NCBI GenBank assembly: GCA_025992855.1
Contig: DAJPGB010000001.1
Location: forward strand, 682,001-746,000
Direction: 5' to 3'
DNA: 64,000 bases
Source: Coriobacteriaceae bacterium
GTDB taxonomy: Bacteria > Actinomycetota > Coriobacteriia > Coriobacteriales > Coriobacteriaceae
How positions within the stretch are numbered: the stretch's first letter is position 1; every line of letters begins with the position of its first letter. The translations under genes were made by a program, and so were the position numbers. The notes below the pieces were generated by a model, which saw only the letters and a program-made list of their open reading frames with translations, did not search any database and was not told the DNA's origin. This document shows, in pieces, positions 50,255 to 58,364 of the stretch.

Positions 50255-51103
50255 ATGCCAAGTTGGAACATTCATATCGCTCAAACGGAGCGCTTGCTGG
50301 CACGTGCTAGCGTGCTTGCCGATAGCGTGCGCGACCGCAATGCCTTTTTGTTTGGCTGCGTGGTTCCGGATATCTTCGTGGGCTATATGGTCCCTGGCAT
50401 CGCCGATCCCATTCCGTATCGCATTACGCACTTTGCAAAGCCCGAGCCTATCCCTAAGCCGCGCGAGCACGAGTTCTGGGATACCTATGTGGCGCCGCTG
50501 CTTAAAGGCGCACCCGCGGGCGAACCTGCTGAGGCTACCTCGATTGTCGAGGAGCGCGAGCGACTGAACCGCGTGCACTATCCTCAGCGCTACAGGGATG
50601 CCGAGCCGGTTGTCGGTCCCGGCGCCTGTGAGTTCTCGCTTGCGTCCGAAGATGTGGCGCAGTCGCTGCTCGATTTAACGCTGGGCGTCTGGTCGCATCT
50701 GGTGGCCGACACGGTATGGAACACGCGTGTGAACCAGTATCTGGAAGCACACGGCGGCAAGCCGTGCGAGGAATTCCGCATTAAAAAGCAGGGCGATTTT
50801 GACTGGTTTGGCAAGACGCTGGGCATCGTTTCCATTCCGCGTGCGACCGATCGCCTCTATACCGCTGCGACGCGTTTTGGGCAGTATCCCATCCATAAAG
50901 AATATGTGCTCAAGACTATCGGCGTCATGCACGAGATTGTACGCGAAAACCCCGGCGAGCCCGATCATCCGCCGTATCGCCTGCTAACCGAGGAGTTTTT
51001 CGATGCAACGTTTACCGAGGTCATCGAGCTGACCGAGGCGGGATTTGCGGCTCGCGTTGCTGCTTCTGACGTTCCCGCAGTCCCCCTGATCGCTAGCTGC
51101 TAG
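50255..51103 (+). CDS. Zinc-dependent phospholipase C-domain-like hypothetical protein
   Basis: A 282-residue protein with GGGGGTGG before the ATG. The arrangement MPSWNIHIAQTERLL, FLFGCVVPDIFVGYM, and LGVWSHLVADTVWN (~residues 5-20, 30-45, 150-165) resembles the zinc-dependent phospholipase C/S1-P1 nuclease-like fold, where an N-terminal Trp/His and spaced His/Asp bind metals. Such orphan members often have unknown roles. There is no signal peptide, unlike secreted phospholipases. It is therefore described as a probable metal-binding protein only. It follows the cobalt transporter genes by 78 bases. Confidence 0.6.
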   Translation: MPSWNIHIAQTERLLARASVLADSVRDRNAFLFGCVVPDIFVGYMVPGIADPIPYRITHFAKPEPIPKPREHEFWDTYVAPLLKGAPAGEPAEATSIVEERERLNRVHYPQRYRDAEPVVGPGACEFSLASEDVAQSLLDLTLGVWSHLVADTVWNTRVNQYLEAHGGKPCEEFRIKKQGDFDWFGKTLGIVSIPRATDRLYTAATRFGQYPIHKEYVLKTIGVMHEIVRENPGEPDHPPYRLLTEEFFDATFTEVIELTEAGFAARVAASDVPAVPLIASC

Positions 51104-51240
51104 CCGGCCGGCTTAACGGTGAACAGTTCATTCCAATTGACCAACGGCTCCCGTCGCAGGGCGTCTTCGGTGGTGCGCTCGGCATCGGAGAGGCTTGCGA
51201 CTGAACACAAATCGATGATGCGGCATACGAAGAAGGTCTA
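51104..51240 (-). pseudogene. Possible C-terminal gene remnant
   Basis: On the minus strand, one frame reads TFFVCRIIDLCSVASL, continues SDAERTTEDALRREP, and ends LVNWNELFTVKPAG before a stop. About 45 residues are open with ordinary protein-like composition but no start codon or ribosome site. It begins directly after a stop codon next to the pyk terminator. It could be the tail of a lost gene; no family is assigned. Confidence 0.3.
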
Positions 51241-51277
51241 AAAAGGGCCCGGAAGGCAAAGCCTTCCGGGCCCTTTT
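51241..51277. terminator. Bidirectional terminator, pyk
   Basis: AAAAGGGCCCGGAAGGC, loop AAA, and its exact complement ending in TTTT form a perfect 17-base stem. It lies 28 bases beyond the pyruvate kinase stop on the minus strand. Confidence 0.9.
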
Positions 51278-51305
51278 GCAATGCAAGCGTGCTTGCAAGT
51301 GCGAT

Positions 51306-52766
51306 TTAGCGCACCTGAGCGACGTAAGCGACGTTGGTCGAGGAGACCTTGTCCTCGAGCTGAACACTCATGCGGGGATCGCCGGCGGTGGCGACGGTCA
51401 GATCGCCGGCCTCGACGTAGCCGAGCTCCTTAGCGGTCTCGATTGCCTTGACGATCGTGCCGTTGACGGTGCCCTGGGTAATTTCGGCCTGGTGCGGGAT
51501 AACGCCCCAGTACATAATCATCTGCTGGACGGCCCACTCGTGGCGGGAGAACGCGCAGATCGGCATGTTGGGACGGAAGTGCGAGATCAGGCGAGCAGTA
51601 CGACCGGTGGTCGTCGGCACGGTGATGCACTTGGCGCCAACGGTGGTGGCCATGTTCACAGCGGACATACCCACAACGTTGTTGACGACGCGGGTGCCGT
51701 GAGCATCGGCCGGAACCTCGAGCGGAGCGTGAGCCGGGAGGTACTTCTCGGTCTCGAGAGCAATGCTGGCCTGCATCTTAACGGCCTCGACCGGGTACTT
51801 ACCGGCAGCGGACTCGCCAGAGAGCATAACGGCGTCGGTGCCGTCGTAGATGGCGTTAGCAACGTCGGCAACCTCGGCGCGCGTCGGGCGCGGGTTCTGC
51901 TGCATGGAGTCGAGCATCTGCGTAGCGGTGATAACGGGCTTGTAGGCCGCGTTGCACTTGGCGATGATCTCCTTCTGGATGTGCGGAACAAGCTCGGGCT
52001 TGATCTCGATGCCCAGGTCGCCACGGGCGACCATGATGCCGTCGGAAGCCTCGAGGATCTCGTCGAAGTTCTCGACGCCCAGGGCACACTCGATCTTCGG
52101 GAAGATCGTCACGTGCTCGCCACCGTTCTCGCGGCAAAGCTTGCGGATGCCGCGGACGGACTCGCCGTCACGGATGAAGGAAGCGGCGATGTAGTCGATG
52201 TTCTCGGTCAGGCCAAAGAGGATATCCTGACGATCGCGCTCGGTGATAGCGGGCAGCGAGATGTTGACGTTGGGCATGTTGACGCCCTTGCGCTCGCCGA
52301 TCAGACCGTCGTTCTTAACGACGCAGGTCATGTCCTGGCCACTGACGGACTCGACCTCGAGGGCAACCAGGCCGTCATCGATCAGGATGAGGGAGCCCTT
52401 CTCGACCTCGGAGGGCAGAGCCAGGTAGTCGAGGGAGATGTGCTCAGCGGTGCCGTGGAAATCCTCGGACGTGGGCTGAGCGGTGACGACGATCTTATCG
52501 CCGGTCTTGACGGCAACCTTCTTGCCGTCGACCAGAAGGCCGGTGCGGACCTCGGGGCCCTTGGTGTCGAGCAGGATGCCGACAGGCAGACCGAGCTCCT
52601 TGGAAATACGGCGGACGCGCTCGATGCGACCGTGGTGCTCGTCGTAGGAGCCGTGCGAGAAGTTAAAACGGGCGACGTTCATGCCCGCCTTGATCATCTC
52701 GCGGATGGTCTCGTCGCTATCGCAGGCGGGACCCATGGTGCATACAATCTTAGTGCGCTTGTACAT
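51306..52766 (-). CDS. pyk: Pyruvate kinase
   Basis: A 486-residue glycolytic enzyme transferring phosphate from phosphoenolpyruvate to ADP. The N-terminus is RTKIVCTMGPACDS, followed by NVARFNFSHGSYDEH, DTKGPEVRTG, the catalytic Lys/Glu block VTIFPKIECALGVENFDEI (PKIE in place of the common AKIE), MVARGDLGIEI, and the active-site loop ITATQMLDSM with NPRPTRAEVADVANAI. The C-terminal domain lacks the extra PEP-utiliser domain found in some Firmicutes. The ATG has AGATGGAGG upstream. TATAAT on the minus strand (52830-52835) is a likely -10 box. Confidence 0.95.
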   Translation of the reverse strand: MYKRTKIVCTMGPACDSDETIREMIKAGMNVARFNFSHGSYDEHHGRIERVRRISKELGLPVGILLDTKGPEVRTGLLVDGKKVAVKTGDKIVVTAQPTSEDFHGTAEHISLDYLALPSEVEKGSLILIDDGLVALEVESVSGQDMTCVVKNDGLIGERKGVNMPNVNISLPAITERDRQDILFGLTENIDYIAASFIRDGESVRGIRKLCRENGGEHVTIFPKIECALGVENFDEILEASDGIMVARGDLGIEIKPELVPHIQKEIIAKCNAAYKPVITATQMLDSMQQNPRPTRAEVADVANAIYDGTDAVMLSGESAAGKYPVEAVKMQASIALETEKYLPAHAPLEVPADAHGTRVVNNVVGMSAVNMATTVGAKCITVPTTTGRTARLISHFRPNMPICAFSRHEWAVQQMIMYWGVIPHQAEITQGTVNGTIVKAIETAKELGYVEAGDLTVATAGDPRMSVQLEDKVSSTNVAYVAQVR

Positions 52767-53099
52767 TCAGACCTCCATCTGACATCGTCTTGCGCTGATA
52801 GATAAACCATAAGAAATAAAACCGAGATGATTATAACGAAATGCCGACCGAATACCCCAAAAAATCGACCGTATGCCGAAATGGAAGTTCATTTTTTGCG
52901 GGAAAAACGGTATATGAAAAATCTTTACCAACCACTCCAACCGCTGCTATCTGGGCGATATGTCAGTTTGGCGATGTGCCGAAGAAAAAACGTTTTACCA
53001 ATGTTGAGCATCACACGGTCTGCACCGTTGCGTGCGGACCATATTTCCAAACCGATTGTTTTGGCTAGACGCGTCGCTTTGGGGTACCATAGCTCCACT
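52767..53099. promoter_or_regulatory. Divergent promoter region, pyk and P-type ATPase
   Basis: The pyk side holds ATTATA (52830-52835), a -10 box on the minus strand. The ATPase side holds TTGGCT (53061-53066) and TACCAT (53085-53090), 18 bases apart. Between them is AT-rich DNA with GGCGATATGTC and GGCGATGTGCC 16 bases apart. No gene is visible. Confidence 0.45.
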
Positions 53100-53201
53100 A
53101 TCAACTGCCGCTCAGCACGGCAGCCTTGATGAGCCCTTGCCCTTCTCCTGGGAATTATGATCGGGCATCAATCTGCTGAGTGGCCCGAATCCCAGGAGGG
53201 G
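53100..53201 (+). promoter_or_regulatory. Structured leader with sequestered ribosome site
   Basis: Hairpin 1: ATCAA-CTGCCG (53100-53110) with CGGCAG-TTGAT (ending 53130). Hairpin 2: CTCCTGGGA (53145-53153) with TCCCAGGAG (53190-53198), inside which CGGGC pairs with GCCCG. The right arm of hairpin 2 contains the GGAG of the ribosome site for the ATPase gene. It could be an ion- or protein-responsive translational switch; no known riboswitch class was recognised. Confidence 0.5.
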
Positions 53202-53208
53202 ACTCTAT

Positions 53209-55890
53209 ATGCAAAAGGAATACCTGTCCGCCGCGGCGGAGGTGCTCAGCGACCAAGGTGTCGATGAGAACCTCGGCCTGAGCAACGACGAGGCGTCGTC
53301 GCGCCTCGCCAAGACAGGCCCTAACAAGCTCGAGGAAGCTGAGAAGACGCCGCTGTGGAAGCGTTTCTTTGAACAGATGGCTGACCCTATGGTCATCATG
53401 CTGATCGTTGCCGCCGTCATCAGTGCGCTCACGGGCATGGTCAAGGGCGAGCCCGACTTTGCCGATGTTGCCATCATCATGTTCGTCGTTATCGTCAACT
53501 CGGTGCTGGGCGTGGTCCAGGAAGCCAAGAGCGAGGAGGCCCTCGAGGCCCTGCAGGAGATGAGTGCGGCGCAGTCCAAGGTGCTACGCGACGGCAAGCT
53601 CGTGCACCTGCCGAGCGCCGAGCTCGTGCCCGGCGACGTGATCATGCTCGAGGCGGGCGACTCCGTCCCGGCCGACTGCCGCGTGCTCGAGAGCGCCACG
53701 ATGAAGATCGAAGAGGCCGCGCTCACCGGCGAGTCCGTGCCCGTCGAGAAGCATGCCAACGTGATCGAGCTCGCCGCCGGCACCGACGACGTGCCGCTCG
53801 GCGACCGTAAGAACATGTGCTATATGGGCTCCACCGTCGTGTACGGCCGTGGTCGCGCCGTCGTGGTCGGCACCGGCATGAACACCGAGATGGGCAAGAT
53901 CGCCGGCGCCCTGGCCGAGGCCAAGGAAGAGCTCACGCCGCTGCAGGTGAAGCTCGCCGAGCTCAGCCGCATCCTCACCATCATGGTGATCGTCATCTGC
54001 GTCGTCATCTTTGGCGTTGACATCCTCCGCCACGGCGTGGGCAACGTCCTTACCGATCCGACTGCCCTGCTCGACACCTTTATGGTTGCCGTCTCGCTCG
54101 CCGTCGCCGCCATCCCCGAGGGCCTTGTTGCCGTCGTGACCATCGTCCTTTCGCTTGGCGTGACCAAGATGGCCAAGCGCCAGGCGATTATCCGCAAGCT
54201 CTCTGCTGTCGAGACCCTTGGCTGCACGCAGACCATCTGCTCCGACAAGACCGGTACCCTTACCCAAAACAAGATGACCGTCGTCAAGCACGAGCTCGCT
54301 GCGCCTAAGGAGAAGTTCCTGGCCGGTATGGCCCTTTGCTCCGATGCCCAGTGGGACGAGGAGCTGGGCGAGGCCGTGGGCGAGCCGACCGAGTGCGCGC
54401 TCGTCAACGACGCCGGCAAGGCTGGCCTCACCGGCCTGACTGCCGAGCATCCGCGCGTGGGCGAGGCCCCGTTCGACTCGGGCCGCAAGATGATGTCCGT
54501 GATCGTCGAGACGCTGGATGGCGAGTACGAGCAGTACACCAAGGGCGCGCCCGACGTGGTGATCGGCCTGTGCACCCATATTTACGAGGGCGAAAAGGTC
54601 GTCCCGCTGACCGAGGAGCGTCGCGCCGAGCTCGTGGCCGCCAACAAGGCCATGGCCGACGAGGCTCTGCGCGTGCTGGCGCTGGCAAGCCGCACCTACA
54701 CCGAGGTCCCGAGCGACTGCAGCCCCGCTGCGCTCGAGCACGACCTGGTCTTCTGCGGCCTGTCCGGCATGATTGACCCTGTCCGCCCCGAGGTCGCCGA
54801 AGCCATCCGCGAGGCCCACGACGCTGGCATTCGCACCGTCATGATCACGGGCGACCACATCGACACCGCCGTGGCCATCGCCAAGCAGCTGGGTATCGTC
54901 GCCGATCGCAGCCAGGCAATCACGGGCGCCGACCTCGACCGCATGAGCGACGAGGAACTCGACGCGCACATCGAGGACTACGGCGTGTACGCCCGCGTCC
55001 AGCCCGAGCACAAGACACGCATCGTCGAGGCTTGGAAGTCGCGCGACCAGATCGTGGCCATGACGGGCGACGGCGTCAACGACGCCCCGTCCATCAAGCG
55101 CGCCGACATCGGCGTTGGCATGGGCATCACCGGTACCGATGTCACCAAGAACGTCGCCGACATGGTGCTTGCCGACGACAATTTCGCCACCATCATCGGT
55201 GCCTGCGAAGAGGGCCGTCGCATCTACGACAACATCCGCAAGGTCATCCAGTTCCTGCTTTCGGCCAACCTTGCCGAGGTCTTCTCGGTGTTTATCGCCA
55301 CGCTCATCGGCTTTACCATCTTCCAGCCGGTGCAGCTGCTGTGGGTGAACCTGGTTACCGACTGCTTCCCTGCGCTCGCGCTGGGCATGGAGGACGCCGA
55401 GGGCGACATCATGAAGCGCAAGCCGCGCAACGCCAAGGATGGTGTCTTTGCCGGACATATGGGTCTGGACTGCGTGGTCCAGGGCCTTATCATCACCGTG
55501 CTGGTGCTGGCGAGCTTCTTTGTGGGCGTGTACTTTGACATGGGCTACATCCACATCGCCGATATGATCGCCGGCAATGCCGACGAGGAAGGCGTGATGA
55601 TGGCGTTCATCACGCTCAACATGGTCGAGATTTTCCACTGCTTCAATATGCGCAGCCGTCGTGCGTCGCTGTTCACCATGAAGAAGCAGAACAAGTGGCT
55701 GTGGGCTTCCGCCGCGCTGGCGCTGGTGCTGACGGTGATCGTAACCGTGCAGCCGACGCTTGCCGAGATGTTCTTTGGCCCCGTGACGCTTGAGCTCAAG
55801 GGCGTTGTCGCTGCCCTGGGCCTGGCCTTCCTGATCATCCCGCTGATGGAGATCTACAAGGCGATCATGCGCGCGGTCGAGAAGGAGTAA
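53209..55890 (+). CDS. Cation-translocating P-type ATPase (Ca2+-type, P2)
   Basis: An 893-residue membrane pump with the P2A/P2B layout. The cation-ATPase N domain is at residues ~5-70, followed by M1-M2. The actuator domain contains LTGESVPV, and M4 contains AVAAIPEGLVAVV. Phosphorylation Asp346 is in CSDKTGTLT. The nucleotide domain has KGAPD, and the hinge has MITGDH and MTGDGVNDAPSIKRADIGVGMG. In M6, LLWVNLVTDCFPALALG supplies the Asn/Asp pair of Ca2+ pumps. The M4 PEGL motif and M6 support Ca2+ export, although Mn2+ is also possible. The leader carries a structured element overlapping the ribosome site. Confidence 0.92.
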   Translation: MQKEYLSAAAEVLSDQGVDENLGLSNDEASSRLAKTGPNKLEEAEKTPLWKRFFEQMADPMVIMLIVAAVISALTGMVKGEPDFADVAIIMFVVIVNSVLGVVQEAKSEEALEALQEMSAAQSKVLRDGKLVHLPSAELVPGDVIMLEAGDSVPADCRVLESATMKIEEAALTGESVPVEKHANVIELAAGTDDVPLGDRKNMCYMGSTVVYGRGRAVVVGTGMNTEMGKIAGALAEAKEELTPLQVKLAELSRILTIMVIVICVVIFGVDILRHGVGNVLTDPTALLDTFMVAVSLAVAAIPEGLVAVVTIVLSLGVTKMAKRQAIIRKLSAVETLGCTQTICSDKTGTLTQNKMTVVKHELAAPKEKFLAGMALCSDAQWDEELGEAVGEPTECALVNDAGKAGLTGLTAEHPRVGEAPFDSGRKMMSVIVETLDGEYEQYTKGAPDVVIGLCTHIYEGEKVVPLTEERRAELVAANKAMADEALRVLALASRTYTEVPSDCSPAALEHDLVFCGLSGMIDPVRPEVAEAIREAHDAGIRTVMITGDHIDTAVAIAKQLGIVADRSQAITGADLDRMSDEELDAHIEDYGVYARVQPEHKTRIVEAWKSRDQIVAMTGDGVNDAPSIKRADIGVGMGITGTDVTKNVADMVLADDNFATIIGACEEGRRIYDNIRKVIQFLLSANLAEVFSVFIATLIGFTIFQPVQLLWVNLVTDCFPALALGMEDAEGDIMKRKPRNAKDGVFAGHMGLDCVVQGLIITVLVLASFFVGVYFDMGYIHIADMIAGNADEEGVMMAFITLNMVEIFHCFNMRSRRASLFTMKKQNKWLWASAALALVLTVIVTVQPTLAEMFFGPVTLELKGVVAALGLAFLIIPLMEIYKAIMRAVEKE

Positions 55891-55901
55891 CGTACCTGTC
55901 C

Positions 55902-55990
55902 GGGCCCGCCCCTGCGTGTTTTCTTCTTCGCTGGTCCTCGCGCTTCGCGCTGCGGAATCGCTCAGAAGAAAACACTCCCGGGGCGGGCCC
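55902..55990. repeat. Long GC hairpin after the P-type ATPase gene
   Basis: GGGCCCGCCCC and GTGTTTTCTTCT pair with AGAAGAAAACAC and GGGGCGGGCCC. The centre GTCCTCGCGCTTCGCGCTGCGGAAT matches the centre of the element after pheT. It starts 12 bases after the stop codon, as at pheT. Confidence 0.75.
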
Positions 55991-56222
55991 TACGGCTACT
56001 TTGCTGGTTTCTCTCGCGCGGATGAAAAAGGCTGAGAGAAAGAAGGTGAGCGGCCGAGCAATTGCTCGGCCGCTCGTTTTGAATAAAGGATGTGCCCTTA
56101 GGAAACCCCTCCCGGCGGGCGGGCCCTGCGGTATCCTTGCTGGTTTTTCTCCCGTGCGGATGAAAAGGGCTGAGGGAAAGTTTGTGAGCTGGTCGGGCTT
56201 TGCCCGGCTAGCTCTTTTTGAT
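55981..56222 (+). repeat. Imperfect tandem duplication with two terminators upstream of rsgA
   Basis: Two ~75-base units begin at GGGCCCTACGG (55985) and GGGCCCTGCGG (56122). Each runs through TTGCTGGTTT, TCTC, GCGGATGAAAA and GGCTGAG, and ends in a terminator: GAGCGGCCGAGCAATTGC-type stem with TCGTTTT (56048-56080), and GAGCTGGTCGGGC with GCCCGGCTAGCTC then TTTTT (56187-56217). They are about 137 bases apart. No gene lies in 55891-56267. Confidence 0.65.
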
Positions 56223-56267
56223 TTAAAATACCTGCTCAGTTGTGATTTATGGTGCTGGGAGGCGCTT

Positions 56268-57452
56268 GTGGGCAAGGCTAAGGCTAAAGCGAAGAAAAAG
56301 ACGACGGGGGCGCGGGCTAAGCGTGATCGTCGTCGGAAGCTCGCGACCGAGGCTCCCGCATCTGCTGAGGAGTTGCTGGCAAGTGTACCGGGGCTTGACG
56401 CGCTGCGGGACGTTCCGGCGTTTGATGACCTGCCGGTCGATGAAGCCCAGCAGGCTGCCTTTGATGATTTCTGCGCGCATGTCGAGGAGCCCGAGCAGAT
56501 GCAGCTTGGCGCCGTGGTGCGCTTGGATCGCGGGTTTCCACTGGTGGCGACTGCCGATGACACGTTTCGTGCCGAGCATGCTGTGGGGTTTGCCAAGTCA
56601 CGCGGCGAAGACGAGGTCCTGCTGCCTGCCGTGGGCGATCGTGTGGCGGTGCGCCGCGCTCCCGGGCACGATATGGGCGTGATTGAGTGCGTGCTGCCGC
56701 GCCGTACGAGCTTTGAGCGTTGGCGCGGCCGTGCCCGCGGGGAGCGTCAGGTGCTCTGCTCCAACGTGGATAGCGTGCTAATCGTGCAGGCGCTCGGTGC
56801 CGGCGAGGTGCTGCTCGACCGCGTGGCGCGCTCGCTGGTGTTGGCGCTCGACTGCGATGCCGAACCGGTGGTGGTACTCACCAAAGCTGACCGCTGCGAT
56901 GCCGAGGAACTCGAGCGCGATCTGGACCGCGTGCGCCGCCTGGTGGGTCCGGACGTGCGCGTGATCGTGACGTCCTCTGCCGAGGGCCGCGGCCTGGACG
57001 AGGTCCGTGCCTGCGTGCCCGCCGGGAGCTGCACCATGATTCTGGGCGAGTCGGGTGCCGGCAAGTCGACGCTGCTCAATGCGCTGCTGGGCCACGATAC
57101 GTTGGCGACCGGCGGTGTGCGCGAACGCGACGATCAGGGCCGTCACACTACCGTCGCGCGCGTGATGGTGGCACTGCCGGGCGACGCCGGCGTGATCGCC
57201 GATGCCCCGGGCCTGCGCAGCCTGCCGCTCGTGGGTCACGAGCGGGGTCTGGCGCGCGCTTTCCCCGAGATTGTCGAGGCATCGCGCGCGTGCCGGTTTG
57301 GCGATTGCACGCATACCCATGAGCCGGGCTGCGCCGTTCGCGAGGCCGAGGACGCCGGGCAGATCGATAGCCTGCGTCTGGAAACGTTCCAAAACCTGGC
57401 GTCATCCATGCGCGTGAGCGCTCAAATGCTCGATCCCGATGTCCATCTGTAA
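56268..57452 (+). CDS. rsgA: Ribosome small-subunit-dependent GTPase RsgA
   Basis: A 394-residue circularly permuted GTPase that helps mature the 30S subunit. The GTG at 56268 with GGGAGG five bases upstream is the best start. Residues ~1-30 are a basic Lys/Ala/Arg-rich tail (GKAKAKAKKK), then an OB fold, then the G motifs in permuted order: TKAD (G4), GESGAGKST (G1), DAPG (G3). A C-terminal zinc site CRFGDCTHTHEPGC follows. The N-terminal ~80 residues before the OB fold are longer than in E. coli RsgA. A terminator follows. Confidence 0.93.
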   Translation: MGKAKAKAKKKTTGARAKRDRRRKLATEAPASAEELLASVPGLDALRDVPAFDDLPVDEAQQAAFDDFCAHVEEPEQMQLGAVVRLDRGFPLVATADDTFRAEHAVGFAKSRGEDEVLLPAVGDRVAVRRAPGHDMGVIECVLPRRTSFERWRGRARGERQVLCSNVDSVLIVQALGAGEVLLDRVARSLVLALDCDAEPVVVLTKADRCDAEELERDLDRVRRLVGPDVRVIVTSSAEGRGLDEVRACVPAGSCTMILGESGAGKSTLLNALLGHDTLATGGVRERDDQGRHTTVARVMVALPGDAGVIADAPGLRSLPLVGHERGLARAFPEIVEASRACRFGDCTHTHEPGCAVREAEDAGQIDSLRLETFQNLASSMRVSAQMLDPDVHL

Positions 57453-57467
57453 TTGATTTTTCCTATG

Positions 57468-57507
57468 ACAGCCGTCTCCCAACTGTTCGGGAGACGGCTT
57501 TTTTGCT
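57468..57507 (+). terminator. Terminator of rsgA
   Basis: AGCCGTCTCCC pairs with GGGAGACGGCT around an 8-base loop, followed by TTTTTT. It lies about 17 bases after the rsgA stop. Confidence 0.88.
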
Positions 57508-57704
57508 GCGGAAAAGCTTCGAAACATACAGTTTGCTGACGTGCTGACCAAAACCTTGCCACGAGCTTGACGGGCTGGTCAGCTTTTTGTCAGCGATTGG
57601 TTTGACATCGAAAACCAAGATTGCGATTGCGCTGCTTTGCACTCTGACCGCTCAGACAATGGTGGTACGGGCATTCGCCCGGCACTGCCATGAGAGGAGC
57701 GGCC

Positions 57705-58364
57705 GTGAACAAGAGCAAGCGCATCGCCATCAGTCTGGTCGCGAGCGTGCTCGCTGCTCTGCTCTGCATGGTTTACGGCTCGTCGATCCGCTCGCAAGCC
57801 GAACAGGTCCAGGCTGAGACCTTGGCCAAGTACGGTGGCGATCGCGTCGAGGTTTGCGTCGCGGCGCGCGATATCGATGTGGGCGAGACCCTCGATGAGA
57901 CCAATGTCATAACCCAGGAATGGCTGACGAGCCTGCTGCCGCGTGACGCAGCGACCGAGCTGCGCCAGGTGCGCGGCGACGTGACGACTTCGCGTATTCC
58001 CAAAAACGCCGTGATCTGCAATGTCTACACCAAGGCCGAGAGCCGCAAGCTCGAGGTGCCTAAGGGCAAGGTTGCCGTTTCGGTGGCGGTCGATGCCGAG
58101 CACTCGGTCGGCGGTGCCACGGGCGTGGGCAGCTACGTGGACGTGTACGTGCAAAAGGACGGCGTGACCGATCGGCTGTGCGGCGCGCACGTGATCGATA
58201 CCAGTGAGGATTCCGGTGCCACGCGCGAGGGCAAGATCGAATGGGTGACGCTGGCGGCTGACCCCGAAGACGTCAAGGAACTGCTGGGAGCCTCGGGCAA
58301 GGGAACGGTCAGCTTGACGATTCCCGCCACGGCGCGCGGCAAAAAGAGCGGAGGCGACGAGTGA
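57705..58364 (+). CDS. cpaB: Flp pilus assembly protein CpaB/RcpC-like (SAF domain)
   Basis: A 219-residue protein from a GTG at 57705 (AGAGGAG six bases upstream). A membrane segment (IAISLVASVLAALLCMVYG, ~7-25) precedes an SAF domain (VCVAARDIDVGETLDETNV...), typical of CpaB/RcpC proteins that stabilise the outer part of Tad pilus machines. The second half (SVAVDAEHSVGGATGVGSYVDVYVQ) matches the CpaB C-terminal region. It is the first visible gene of the Tad operon, and the next gene overlaps its stop (TGATG). Confidence 0.85.
   Translation: MNKSKRIAISLVASVLAALLCMVYGSSIRSQAEQVQAETLAKYGGDRVEVCVAARDIDVGETLDETNVITQEWLTSLLPRDAATELRQVRGDVTTSRIPKNAVICNVYTKAESRKLEVPKGKVAVSVAVDAEHSVGGATGVGSYVDVYVQKDGVTDRLCGAHVIDTSEDSGATREGKIEWVTLAADPEDVKELLGASGKGTVSLTIPATARGKKSGGDE

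Noticed and set aside
51276..52805. A 509-codon open frame opposite pyruvate kinase
   Set aside because: It mirrors the pyk gene in a GC-rich sequence. It has no ribosome site and no family signature, and pyk itself has clear motifs.
53584..55638. A 684-codon open frame opposite the P-type ATPase
   Set aside because: An antisense shadow caused by codon bias; the composition (Asp/His/Gly/Val-rich) is typical of such artefacts.
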